Below, piece after piece: positions 29,573 to 60,506 of a stretch of 64,000 nucleotides of DNA. Every line of letters starts with the position of its first letter. Position 1 is the first letter of the stretch. This DNA comes from Bugula neritina (Eukaryota > Bryozoa > Gymnolaemata > Cheilostomatida > Bugulidae). The stretch is taken from assembly GCA_964035545.1 (NCBI GenBank), contig OZ037765.1, forward strand, positions 18,842,698 to 18,906,697, written 5' to 3'. Below the pieces are notes generated by a model. That model saw nothing but the letters and a program-made list of their open reading frames with translations. It searched no databases and had not been told where the DNA came from. Position numbers and translations under genes: made by a program.

Positions 29573-29722
29573 AATTGTTCTACAAACAGCTCTGAATTGG
29601 GGGTAAAAGACAATTTAAGTTTGGGGTCTCAAGTTTGGAGTTGGGGACCCATCTCCAAACTTGAGACCCTCAAACTAAAATCGTTATTTACTCTCCAACT
29701 CAGAGCTGCTTATAGAACAATT
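29573..29722. mobile_element. 150-bp foldback element in CE1 intron 2
   Basis: Two arms of about 70 bases are inverted copies: the left begins AATTGTTCTACAAACAGCTC and the right, read in reverse complement, begins AATTGTTCTATAAGCAGCTC. They meet at a short centre (TTGGGGACCCAT). The inner arm GGTCTCAAGTTTGGAG is perfect. The shape fits a MITE-like or snap-back element. The related intron of CE2 lacks it. Confidence 0.7.
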
Positions 29723-30059
29723 TAATACACATACATTAGTGTCCTAACGGGACTAGCATCCATTGCAAAGTATTTATTAATAAAAACCATACATTGTTAT
29801 AGATGCATATATTAAGCTTGAAATATTGATTGATCAAGCAAATAGAACAAATGCTGCAATAACTAATAATTTTTTTTACTGAAAATGTCCCTAGCAGTGG
29901 ATGCACATAGACTTAAAGCTGAAATTTGCATAGCAGAAATAAAACAACATTGCTGTATGCAGATAGGGCATTGTATGTAAAGCATAACCATATTTTATTT
30001 GTCAGCAATAGCAAGTAAGTTGCTTAAAACAATATAAGCAGTATAATTCAAAATAAACA

Positions 30060-32840
30060 TTACTGACGCCATGGGTTGAAAGTTTCACCACAAGTGCAAA
30101 TTTTACTCCATAAATTTTACTCACTATGCTATCTGGAGTGGCTCTAGCCATTAAAACTGAACTTATGTGAACACTAATAGAGGAACTAAAAGAGATCAGT
30201 GGCAGAATTATGATCCTCAGAGTCCCTTTGTCTGATAACAGATGGTACACAGTGATAGCTGTCTATGCTGCCATGATGACAAAGTCAAGAAAACATCAAT
30301 AAATTTTACTGTGAGCTGAAAAAGACGCTAAAAACAGTCCCTACATTTGATAAAATCATCCCTATGGGCGATTTCAATGCCACAGTGGGCTAGGACCATT
30401 TCATCTGGCTCGGTGTGATAAGAAAGTTTAGTCATGAAAAACTCAACACAAACAGAGAACTACCTCTCTCAACATTACTCAGCATCACCAACACCTTCTT
30501 CTAGCACAAACAGCTCATAACTACTTAAGGATGCACTTGAAAAGCAAACATTGGGACCTCATCGACTTTTTCATCACATGTCAATGTGATCCGCCAAAAG
30601 TTCTGCATGGATACAAGAGGGATGAAAAGAGCAAACTCTAGTACTGACAAAAATCATGATAAGATCTACATCAACCCTGAAGGTGAGAAAGAAAATGAAA
30701 ATGTAGAGGATGCTCCATCTATCACAGTCCATATATATGTATTTAGCTCATATGGCAATGAAGTAGCGCTTTATTTTGCAAGATCCTTTCTCAACCTCTT
30801 TTGCAGTGCATATTTAGAACTAGCATAAAAAATTGCTCCTTCTAGTAAAATTTTGGTCATAGATTGTTGATGTGCAATAAATAAAGTAAAATGACTCTTA
30901 TCAAAGTTTGCAATTGGGCTGAGACTAGTACACTATCCAGAAACACCCAATCTACCAAAGGCAAATACAGAACAATTGGCAGGAAGCTCACTGCAAAATG
31001 TAGTGAATTGAATAATGATTGGTTACTAGCAAAAGCAGCAGGACTTCAAATTTTAGCAGATACAAATGATATGAGAGGATTATATAAGAGCATGAGGGCT
31101 GTCTGGTGCCAACATATCAGCCACCCGGTTACTCGCAAGCAACGATACCTCACAATAGATAGACATAGCATTTCAGCAATATATCAAGATGCCATTGACA
31201 ATCTGAGACAAGCTGCTTTTCAAAACTGAATAAATGGATGCCCGGAAATTGATTAGATCTCCATGACTATTGAGATGATTAGTAATGGTGAATAACCCAG
31301 TTTTGACGAGATTCATCGTGAAGCCATCAATAGGGGAAATCCAAAACTGCTAAATGCTCTTCATAAGATTTCTCAAAAAATCTGAAACACTGCTACAGTT
31401 TTTCAAGAATGAAACAATACCAGGTTGTTATCATTCTCAAGAAGGGTGATTAAAAACTATGCGGTAAATACAGAGAGATCTCTCTCGGATCTGTTTCTTG
31501 AAAGGCTTTTGCACGAATCTTGCTCAATAGACTGTAATTGTATGCTTAAGGGCTCCTACCCAAAGATCAGTGTGAATTTTGGAGTGGAAAAAGTACAATT
31601 CAGACATAATTTTCTCCTTGAAACAACTCTATGAAAAAGGCAATGAAAAAATTATGCCCTTGCATGTACATAAACTTCATCAATTTCACTGAAGCGTTTG
31701 ACGTCGTTGACCAGACTACTCTGTAAAAAATTTTTCTGCATGAAGCTGAAATTTCCAAGTTCTCTTACTGATCTTATCAGCGCTTTTTATAATGACATGA
31801 AAACCTCAATTAAACTAAAGGATGAGTTTTCTAGTCAATTTCAAGTCAACAATGTCATCAAACAAGGATGTATGCTGGCTACCAGTTTATTTTCTATATT
31901 CCTGTTAACTGCTTTGCATCAGGCCGCGTGACTGCAACAAGAGCGCATGAATTTAGAGCAGTTTTGGAGTAGATTTGTTCAATGTCACACAGTGTTAGTC
32001 TGCAATAACAACTAGAAGAGGCCTGGTACCAGAGCTTATGTTTGCTGATGACACTGCCAACCATGATGATGCTCAGTAGATTGTTAACAGAATTGCTACA
32101 TCTGCACTTAAGATGGATGTTAGGAAAGCGGAGATGCTGTATCAACTAGTCCCGGGAATGATGATGAAAGCTAGTCTATATATGCATCAATAACGAGCAG
32201 CTAGCCAGTGCTCATAAGCTCACCTCTGATCTACGGTCATGAACGGCAACAAGATAGTTGAAGAGCTCAACATGTATTAGGATGTCAACCGCCTCAATCT
32301 CATATGGCAGGCTAAAAGAAAAAGTCTGACACAGCAAGGCCTTATGTTCAAGACAAAGTGCTCGGTATACAAAGCAGTTGCTCTCTCTTTTCTTTTGGAT
32401 GGTGGGGAGGGTTGCCCAGTGTACAAAAAGGAGGCATAAAAACTCAACACCTATATGATGAGACACCTGCAACAAATTGTTAATGTTAAATAGTAGGACT
32501 TCATCTCAAAAGCTATAAACATCTTCACTTGGGCAACTCTACCCAGCATTTATGAACTTTTAATCTTGAGAACTCTGAGATGGGCTGGTCATATACCCAG
32601 GGTAGATGACTTCAGATTACCCCAAAAAATCCTGTACTCTCACCTCAAAGAAGGTGTGCGTGGTATAATAGACAGCTCCAGAGTGAGGTTTAAGGACACG
32701 GTAAATAGAAGCTTCAAAAATAAAAAAAATACTGTCGATAGCTCGCAATCCCTTAGCAGAAAAAAATATCAATGAAGAAACATAGTTCACAAAAGTCATC
32801 TTCAAATAGAAAAGGATGGTGAATGATGCTGTCAATTGTA
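30060..32840 (+). mobile_element. Decayed non-LTR retrotransposon (LINE) in CE1 intron 2
   Basis: Fragments in several frames follow the order of a LINE ORF2. An AP-endonuclease part lies at about 30060-30620 (GVALAIKTEL, MILRVPLSDNRWYTVIAVYA, KIIPMGDFNATVG). A reverse-transcriptase part lies at about 31670-32110 (INFTEAFDVVDQTTL, KLKDEFSSQFQVNNVIKQGC). A C-terminal part lies at about 32565-32720 (RTLRWAGHIPRVDDFRLPQK, SRVRFKDTVNRSFK). Stops and frameshifts are frequent, so it is inactive. Flanking intron sequence is shared with CE2 on both sides (about 29780-30000 and from 32850), so the insertion postdates the duplication. The clade was not determined. Confidence 0.8.
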
Positions 32841-34695
32841 ACAAATATCTTAATAGTGTCAGCTTTCAATAAAATATCAAATTTAATGAAAATGTATTCT
32901 AAATTACAAATAAAGAAAACTTTGTTTTGCAGAAGGACACTTTTTCAGTGAGGATTGTCTGCACCTTGATATCACAGTACCAGGAGAAGTTAACTCTAAT
33001 AACAAGAAAGCTGTGATGATTTGGATACATGAAGGAGGATATACGACTGGAGCCAAAAATACATATTTTGGTGCACCTCTGGCTGTAGCTGGGGATGTGA
33101 TTGTAGTAGCCATCAATTATAGGCTGGGAATTTTAGGATTTTTATCAAATGGGGCTGGTAAGAAAGTTTTTTTTTATTTGTGAAATTGTTATAAATATAA
33201 TTTATACTAGATGCTAAAATACTGTCTTCTTTGCTTATTCAATAAAAATAGAAATCTTTTTATTTTAATCAAATTAATACAACACTGGGCATATTGGAAT
33301 GAGTTATTCGGTCTTGCACAATTTTTGAATAAGTGAAATATTTTCTTGTTGTGTGAGCTCTTAATTTATATATATCTGCGAAGTATCTAAAGAAGAGCTC
33401 AAGAAGATGAAAATGAAATGAAAGAAAATGTCTCATCAAAGCAAAAATATGAGCCAACTTTTTGAGAACATTTTAACAGATTTAAGTAAACTGAATGAAC
33501 ATGTTGATGATTCTTGTATGGCATACATAGCTGATATGAATAAATGATCAATTTCAAGAAAACTATGTGTTATGTACGGTCATTGAATTTTAAACCTAAA
33601 CAACTGTAGTCTTTCAGGGGTAGCTGTATGTATATTTGCTAAATGGGCACTTTGAACATGCCCTGCAAGAAAAGCAAACAAAATTTTTTTAACAACAAAA
33701 ACCAACAGTCTTTCTTGTCGCTACTTTTAACCTACAAGCCAAATTTAATCTGCTTGCCTAAAAGCTAAAATTTCTGAATTTAAGGCAATTGCTAAAACAC
33801 AGATTTCTGCAGCACCCAAATATTTTATTTAGAAATATTATAGTACAAATCATGTTTTAAGTTTGATATTATATCTATATCACACAGGCACTGGAAACTT
33901 TGGTTTGTGGAATCAAAGAGCTGCTATAATGTGGGTAAAAGAAAATATTGACAAGTTTGGTGGAGATCCAGAACTCATTACCATATTTGGACAATCTACA
34001 GGAGCTGGAAGTGTCTCAGCTCAGATGATGAGTCCACATAACACTGGACTGTTTCAAAGAGCTATTGTTGAAGTATAAGAATTTAAGTTATAGAATACCA
34101 TCAATAGATTTGCTTATGCAAACTAATTTGTCTTTTAACATGAAACATAAAAAACGCATTACATAAAATAATTTTCCACTCTACCTTAATGTAGTTAATG
34201 TCTGTATTGTGTTAACTTAACAACAGATAACTTGTAAATAGGCATTTGGACATATTATTGTGCTAAACACTCTCTATAATAATATTTTTACTACTTTGTA
34301 GTCCGGGTCTCTTTTCTCACCATGGAGCTGGCATGTTTCACAAAACAACTTGCACAAGTATCAGAATAATATAAAAGAGCATTACGAATGTCCAGATAAC
34401 ATGTCAGTTTACACATGCCTAGCTGACAAGACCTTAGAAGAAATATTCTCTATAGAGCTTTTTACATCACTGGCTCCATATAATTACCTTTTCCCTTTCC
34501 CAGATGAGGATTTTTTCTCTAAAGGCATAGTGGCTGAAGTATATAACTTGTCTGGAAGGTATTTTAGGTTTAATTTACTAACAGAGGGCAGACTTGAGAG
34601 GTTAATTATATAGTTTTTGACTTTATAGACTGAAGAACAATATTATGTTTTAGGTAAACCTCTTAAACCACTAAGTCATATTATATAATGTCATA

Positions 34696-34706
34696 TTAAT
34701 ATATAT

Positions 34707-34798
<92 letters not shown>
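34696..34798. repeat. (TA)n microsatellite in CE1 intron 5
   Basis: About 100 bases of nearly pure TA dinucleotide, preceded by an imperfect TATTATATATTA run. Confidence 0.95.
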
Positions 34799-34801
<3 letters not shown>

Positions 34802-37197
34802 ATATTATGAGCTTAAAATAGCCATGCAGATTGTATCCCATTATAGTGGAGTAAGAACTCAACTAAATTGACACAATGGATTAAAATACATGAAATTAGA
34901 ATTGTTATCATCTTCAGCTTAGCAATATACTGTCATAAAAATCAATTAAGTTCGGCAATTAGTTCTTAAAGCATTAAATAAAGTTAAATTATAGCAAATT
35001 TTATATGGTTTTAATTTAGAAAGTTGATACAATTGGGATACATATTGTAGCACTTGTGTATCAATATTACAATGTTATTATAACAGCTAAATTTTTGTTC
35101 AAGTCTGACTATATTCACATGAACAGTAATGCTAATGTAACATATTATAGCCTTTTACTGTTATGTGTCATGTTTTTTATTTAGATTTGACCTTTTGCAA
35201 GGTTTCAACGGACAAGAAATGCAACGTGGTTCCTCATACTATTTACATTTTTATTACCTTTATAAATTGTATCCTGTTGAAGACGCATTAAACAACGACT
35301 TGCCACTAGACACCATTAAAGGCATTTTAGAAAGCACGGAGTGTGCCATGGCTGCTCCACTTTCTACTAAACTGTGTGTTGAGTTCCTTGTTGACTTATA
35401 CCAACTGGACCAATTCACAGACAACAGGCAAAGAACTATTGCCTTTTCTCATCTTTTAGGTGCAATTTTTATGCTTATCCAAATAGTTTTACTTCTCAGT
35501 TTAAACTAAGCTGTGCTATTGTTATGTTATGCTACATACAAAGTTTCGTTCTTACTTTTTTATATCACGTTACAGTCAAAGTGCATTCACACTTGAACAT
35601 ATACATTTATAAACCTACAAACATTTAAAACTTTTTCATAAACTACAAGCTAATTTCTATAATACATTCTTAGAAATATATTTTTGTTAGTGGGTAGTTT
35701 TTGGTAGCACAAGTTTGGAAAACATAGCTTACTGAGTGAATTACTGAACACGAAAAAGGGTGAGATTTAAACTTTTACAGGTTTTTAAGCTGAATCTGGT
35801 TAAGTAAAACATATCAACAAAATGCAGTTTGCATGGCAACTATTCTCTCTATTATGATTTTCAGCTTTATTTCGAACTGTTGCAAAGTCTGAAATCTGTT
35901 TTTCATAAAGCTACCACATGCAATAAATAAAATAATAAATTAAACCTTAAACACAGGTGAACTGAACTTCAATGTGGACAGTGTGAAAAAAGTTGATGGA
36001 TCACAGTGAACACAGTTCTTCTAGCCAATCTACATATGCCTACTACTTTACTGAACTCACGCCTGCTCCTGCTTTACTTTTCTCAGTACCTGATTGGCTG
36101 AGAGTTTCAGCTGACAATTTTGCTGAAGTGGGATTGGTCTTTGGAGCTTATCGAGCTGTTAAAAATGATGAGCTGAAAGAAGGTTTGAACAGCTTTACTA
36201 CCTTTAGAAATTAGAGAGAGAAAATGCAATTTCATGTGTCTTCGGAATCTTCTAAAGTAAATAGATAGATTGCATGTTTTATCTGACATTAATTTTCTGG
36301 CAGGTAACTGTTATGGTAGCTATTCATACTGATACTTTTAAAAGCTGTTTGATTTCAAGTTAATTTTAGGATGCTGCATGGACCTTCTGAATACATCTTG
36401 ATTGACCTTACTTTTATGTTACCATGAGACCAGATTTTCAGGAAATATTTTTAGAGTAAACGTAAAGCAGTTAGAAACAGTTAAAAAGTTTTAGAAAGAA
36501 CATAGCAAATATTTTTTTAGTTTTAGGTAATCATTTTACAATTATTGTAGCATACCTTGAAGATCCACTTACATATGCAAGTAACGCATACTTAGAGCAT
36601 TTCAATGCAACAAGTGAAGATCTACAGCCGCTGTCAAATATCATGATGACTATGTGGACTAATTTTGCCAAATCAGGGTAAAGTTTAATTTAGTTTTTTT
36701 CATGCTATTTCAAGTTTATTGCAGTAATTTATGTCTAATTATAATCTTTTCTGAATGGTTATTTTTTCTTGCTGAAATAATTTATACCAAAGCGGCGTGT
36801 AAATATTTATAGCATGAACTTGCGGAAGAGTTGTTGGCACAACATGTTGACTGCGCTTATAGTCAACTTTAAAATTGAAGGGCTAAATGTTGCAAGCTTA
36901 CCACCAAGCTTTACTGCTGACTACATGCATGAAGTTTCCTGCCATATATAAGTACATGCAGTTGTGGTTGCTGATGTAGAGCGTTTTTTTGATAAAGCAA
37001 GTAATAAACTTTTATGTAAGTCCATGATATATTATGGCATAAGTGAAAAGTTTGGATTTACATGGTAGTATCTATTTTATTACTGTCAACATAATATGAT
37101 AAAGAAATTAGCATGTGCATGAATGTGGAATGAGGTCCAAATTTAAACCTAGCTCTCACCAGTACTCGTGAGGACTAATCTAGTGGTGTGCTGTGCT

Positions 37198-37256
37198 ACA
37201 CGCACACGCACACGCACACGCACACGCACACGCACACGCACACGCACACACACACG
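37198..37256. repeat. (CACACG)n tract in CE1 intron 8
   Basis: A hexamer CGCACA repeat about 55 bases long, ending in pure CA. It lies 83 bases before exon 9 and is absent from the matching intron of CE2. Confidence 0.9.
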
Positions 37257-37570
37257 TAATTGTGTTATAATATAACCAGCATCTGCCTGTTATAGAGATA
37301 CAATAGTAATTTACTTAGTGTATGTATGTATTACTTAGAAACCCCAACCAGCCAGTTGCACTTCCTGATGATGTACCGGAATGGCCTCAGTTCAACACTG
37401 AGACTAACAAGTTTCTGGATTTAAACAAAGACAACATCAGTGTGATCACAACTCCTCACAAGGAGAGACTGGAGAAAGTACAGAGTGTTTTGTTTGAGGC
37501 TAGAAGACTGCAAGTTTTAGCTGACAAAGCTCCAGGTGTGAAATTAGAATATAAATCATTTATAGATAGG

Positions 37571-37688
<118 letters not shown>

Positions 37689-37911
37689 CAGCCTCCAACA
37701 TCTAATAAATAGAACAAGGTACATAAAACAAACAGCAACAATTAGTATAAAAATAACTTCTTTTAAAATGAGTAATTAATATATGGTGTTTGTATAATGA
37801 TGGCCTGCAGGTGTTAACTATTTTATTATAACATCACCACAAACTTTTAAAGGATTAAGCTCAGTTATTAGCAAGGTAAATGACAGGAGTAACTATATGG
37901 CTTTCTTAGAG

Positions 37912-39374
37912 CAGTGGTTTCCAACCTTTTTCATACTATTCCCCCTTTCATAAATGTAGACTATTGATTTCCTCCTTTCGAGAAGCGAAAAAAAATTATG
38001 ACTGACATAATGATGATATACCATAAATTGCAATGTATTTCGTTATATTATATTTACATATAACATAATTATCATAATATTTATAGTTATATTATCGTTA
38101 TTATGTTATAAAACACAGAGCAGTTCAGTTATTAATGTTATGGCTGCAGTTGATGCTTTTTTTGCCAGCTTGCTTAAGCCTGGCTCTGTTTTTGACAACA
38201 TGCCCATCTTAAGTCATCTTGCAGGTTAAGGCAGTTTCTCTTCATAGATTATACCTCACGCTAATGGGTGATGTTGAATGGCACCAAAACTCTGCTTTGT
38301 CAGCTACGTGTGGGTTGCTTGTTGAAACACAGAATGATTTTAGGTAAAACTGGCGTATGTAAAAATGTCACAGGTAATAATGGCACAAATGGAGAAGTAG
38401 GTAAAAATGGCACACTGGTGTTAAATTTTCCCAAACTCAAACCCCAAACCCTCCACTCCAAACCCCCAACCCTTGGACCCCAAACCTCTACTTCCTACCT
38501 CAAGCCCCCACCCCCAAACTCCATTTTTCAAAAAAGCTTCTAGGCATCTTTTGGAACTCTTAATGGAGTTTTAATGGTATTTCTTTGAGCTACCCCTCAA
38601 AAAGAAAGCGCTAGATTTTTAACTTGACATGTGACCCATTGCAACGTTTTGTTGAAAAGATTTCAGAGAAATTACATGAGGAATTTATTGTGTTGGTTCA
38701 CAATTCAGCAATGAAGGATGATTTGAAATCTTCTCCAATTGATGTATTGTGGGTGGTGTCCAGTAGAAATGATTAAGGTAATAATGGCACAAATGGAAAA
38801 GTTAAGTAAAAACGTTAATTTTCAATATTAAGATGGAAGATTTGCATGGTTTGGAGGTTTGGGTTTTGGGAAAATTTGAACACCTAAAATCGTAACAGGT
38901 TCTTCTCCCATAAAAGTTTATTGAGTGTGGGGAAAGACGCCATGTTTTTGAAAGAGGCGCCACCACTTTAGCGTAACTTTTAAAACATTGATGCTTCTAT
39001 GAAAAGCAATGCAATGATGACTGCACTCCTGCATTTTTAGGTTCAAATTGTTTAGTGTAGCAAATATATTCACTACGTATATAGCATACAGTTTATAGAG
39101 ATTGACTTGCATGGCTGCTAAAAGTTGGCCTGTTGAGTTTTGCAAATTTTTTGACCTCCATTCGAAGTAGCACAGAAAGCAGTTAGGGTAGAGTAATTAA
39201 TAAACACATTCATGTTGAAGTATACAGAATATAGTTTGTTTAAATAAATAAAATAAGAGGAAGGTTTATAGATATATACATATACATGTAACTTGCAAGA
39301 GCTCAAAAAGCCTTCATCAAAATTTGTCCAAATTCCCCCCTAAGAGGGAATTCATCCCAGGTTGAGAACCACTG
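37912..39374. mobile_element. hAT-like DNA transposon, nonautonomous, with perfect 8-bp target duplication
   Basis: The element starts CAGTGGTTTCCAACCTTTTT and ends, in reverse complement, CAGTGGTTCTCAACCTGGGA, the classic terminal repeat of one hAT group. It is bounded by TCTTAGAG at 37904-37911 and again at 39375-39382, a perfect 8-bp target duplication as expected for hAT. It is 1463 bp long. Inside, about 38648-38776 reads KISEKLHEEFIVLVHNSAMK then a stop-ended tail resembling the C-terminal dimerisation part of hAT transposases, so it is a deletion derivative. It lies in CE1 intron 9 and is absent from CE2. Confidence 0.88.
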
Positions 39375-40662
39375 TCTTAGAGTGTCTTCTGTTTGTTGGC
39401 TCTTTGTTTATGCCTGCAAGATCAATACGCAGCAGGGGGGGGGGGAGGGTGTTGGCAGCCCGGTTAGTAGCCTCACTGATTGACGTCACAGCCAGGCGAG
39501 CTAACTAAGACTGCAAATAAGCAGTAAATGTCTTGTGTATTGGGTAGTTGAGCCCTGTCGTTCATGTTACTCGCAGGACTATTTTACACGCTGTTGATAG
39601 TTCTGTCTTCAGCGGTGGTAGGGTAAACCACTAATGTAGAAAGCCTAGAAATTGGAGTCCCTGAATTACTATAGTATTATAAGCTAGGGTGAGCGATAGT
39701 ACATGCCTATGCCGGCTAGCCCCAAAAATGACTTGTCTAATGTTGACGAGATCAAAAATGGAGTGGGTTGGTAATTACACTCTTTGAGGGTGTAGAGGTG
39801 GAGAATCTTTTTTTTATGCGTGAAAAAGAGGTAGGGTCGACAGTGGCTTTGCCGGACCGTCATTTTGCCTTCCAATTAATCATTATTGCAGTGTTTGAAA
39901 CTTCTGTTTTTTCTCCACAAAGAAAAAGTGAATGACTTGAGCTAAAAGTTCTACTTATGGCATTTTAGATAATTAATTTCAGAAACTTTTGATGATACTT
40001 ATGTTGAAATGACAAAAGTTATTGTCTGCTTAAAGGATAGGCATAGTGTCAATGATTAGAATTGCTTTCTCAAAACATTTAGGTTGTAAATGTAAATTGC
40101 TCTAGTTATATATGCTTTTTCACTTGAACTAGTAATTTTATATATCAAGATAATCAGATATCTTGCTATAAACTGTTTTTGCAGCAGAGAGTGTATCTGT
40201 TTCAATAGAAATTGACTTGAAGAAGTTACAACTTTTATTTATATTTTTCCCATCTTAAATATTATATAAAATTCAGCTTCAATTCTATTAAATAGTCTTA
40301 TATGTTTTAAAGGCTCTCTGTAATCAAAGCATTCATATATGGTTGAATGATGTCATCCGATACATTATAAATTAAGTTATGCTAGAAACTATATTACTGT
40401 TTCTCTGTTACAGAACTTTAGTGCCTCATCTTTTTTGAAATTATATAGCAATACATATTCTGCATAAGTTTTATTATAGTTTTAACTGCACACAACCTAA
40501 TTTTATAAAACACTTTACTTTGTAGTTGAATGTGCACCCACTTTAGAGGATTCAGGGGGAGATAATGTGAAAGAGGACAACTCCGCAACCAACCTTGTCT
40601 TGTCACACTTCCTGTTTCTGCTGCCAATGCTTTTAGTCAACAAACATCTGCTTTTCTTTTAG

Positions 40663-42469
40663 TGACTCACCTATAACTGATGTAATAATTCTAGTAGCTG
40701 ACTTTTTATAATAATATATTATTATACAAGACACTGAAGTAGCTTCACAACATGAGATTACTAATACCATTACTGCTAATCATACACTTTATCATCCATG
40801 ATAACAATTTTTCAGGCAGTAATTATAATATAGACAAATTTACTGTATTTAGTCTGCTATGCATTTTTAACTACGCTTTATAACAGTATATTGAAAATGT
40901 TTTAAAACTCACTATCCATAAAATATATTTTGTGTGATACAATTGATAAGTGATATTGCTTCTAAATTTTACGGCAAAAAAAAATTCTCTTATGCAGCTA
41001 TATGTGGAGTGCCAAATGGTAAAAAATTCACTTGTTATTGCATCTCATATGCTTACAATAGAGCATATGAGATGAGAATAGTGGCTAGATACTTTGTTAT
41101 AAGCATATGAGATACAATAATAAATTTTTTTTTGACCATTTGGCACGCCATATCCATACAAAGCTATAGCCAACATTACTTCATATGGTAAAACTTTGTG
41201 AATCAAATATTAGAAAAGTTAAACTCTGAGTAAAGAGCTGCTGGTTTATTACATAATTAACCAGCAATTACGCAGTTTTAGCTCAATTATTTAATAACAC
41301 ACTGTGATGTTATTTCTTTAAAACGCTTATGTCAAGAATACCAAAAAGAAAGTTATAGCAGGATGTATTAAGCTTGTGTGTGCTTTTTAAGTAGAGTTCA
41401 ATTTAAATATTATGCAAATAAATTCAGTTAAAGTTGATATATGCTTTAGCAAATAATATAATTGTTTCCCTATTTCTTATATTTATTTTATTCTATTTCA
41501 TCACAAAGTTTAATAAAAAAGTAGAAAAAACATGCAGTGTAACCCAGAAGAGGATAATGATGGCACCCATTTATTTGCCAATAACAAAATGGTCAACCAC
41601 AATAAATAGTTATTTCCAATAGCATTTGTAGGACAACAGACAGCTAGCTAAATATAACAAATAATATTAAAGTTATGTAGTTCTGCTAGCTTTCACCTCT
41701 ATAAGTCTTTAGGAACTTTGGCATCCTCAAGTTTTCTGCACAGTACATAATAGCATTATATATATTTTGACAAATCTTGGTTGTGGAGTTGTCTTTCACC
41801 TAATCAGATGAGGCAATAGATGTCTCTTGAGTATAAACAAATTTCGATGAGTCAATCTCACCCGACAAAAGTGCTGACTTTACGACACCTGAGAGGCTAC
41901 TTTCGCACCAGTTCATAATGACTCAAGTTAGTGGCAGTAAATTTGTGCTGTCATATTTTCAAACTGCAATAACTTTTATCTATATACATATGAGTTTAAA
42001 TGTTGAAATTAAAAGATTAACTTTATTTTCATGGATGATGCAACTAACTATACAGCTATTGACAGTAGATAGCACATTTAGTCACAACCAACTGTGTCAT
42101 ATACTTTACTGCATCGTCTAAATAAACACATGCTGATTGCTTATTATCACTCTGATTGACTATGGCCCTCTGTAGTTATAATGTACATGTTGCTAAGATA
42201 CAAGGTAGTCGATTTTATTTATCAATCTACTCCTATATCACATTGGAAATTGCAATGCAAACATTGTTATTTGCAATAATGTTTACCTTTCATTCAAGAT
42301 AATTCTTAGCATGAAAGGTCTATGCAGCGTCTGACGTAAAAGAACTAATGGCATGAATAATAAAACTATTGTAAATAATAAACTGCATTGTGTTAAAAAA
42401 GCATCCCTAATTAGTAACTCAATTCTCATATTCATTCTGAGTTGAGCATTCCCCCTGCTAATACTGAGA
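40663..42469. other. CE1-CE2 intergenic region
   Basis: The first 750 bases match the sequence downstream of CE2 (shared words GACACTGAAGTAGCTTCACA and TTCAATTTAAATATTATG-like stretches). The last 690 match the sequence upstream of CE1. The junction of the tandem duplication therefore lies near 41430-41780. Apart from the foldback element, no gene is recognised. Confidence 0.5.
40995..41170. mobile_element. 176-bp foldback element between CE1 and CE2
   Basis: Left arm (GTGCCAAATGGTAAAAAATT ... GCATCTCATATGCTTA) and right arm (TAAGCATATGAGATAC ... ACCATTTGGCACGCC) are inverted copies of about 60-70 bases. The centre holds a further inverted copy of CATATGAGAT. This is a MITE-like structure with no coding capacity. 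Confidence 0.65.

Positions 42470-60506
<18,037 letters not shown>

Noticed and set aside
37198-37256. CRISPR-like or regulatory array
   Set aside because: It is a plain CGCACA microsatellite in an animal intron.
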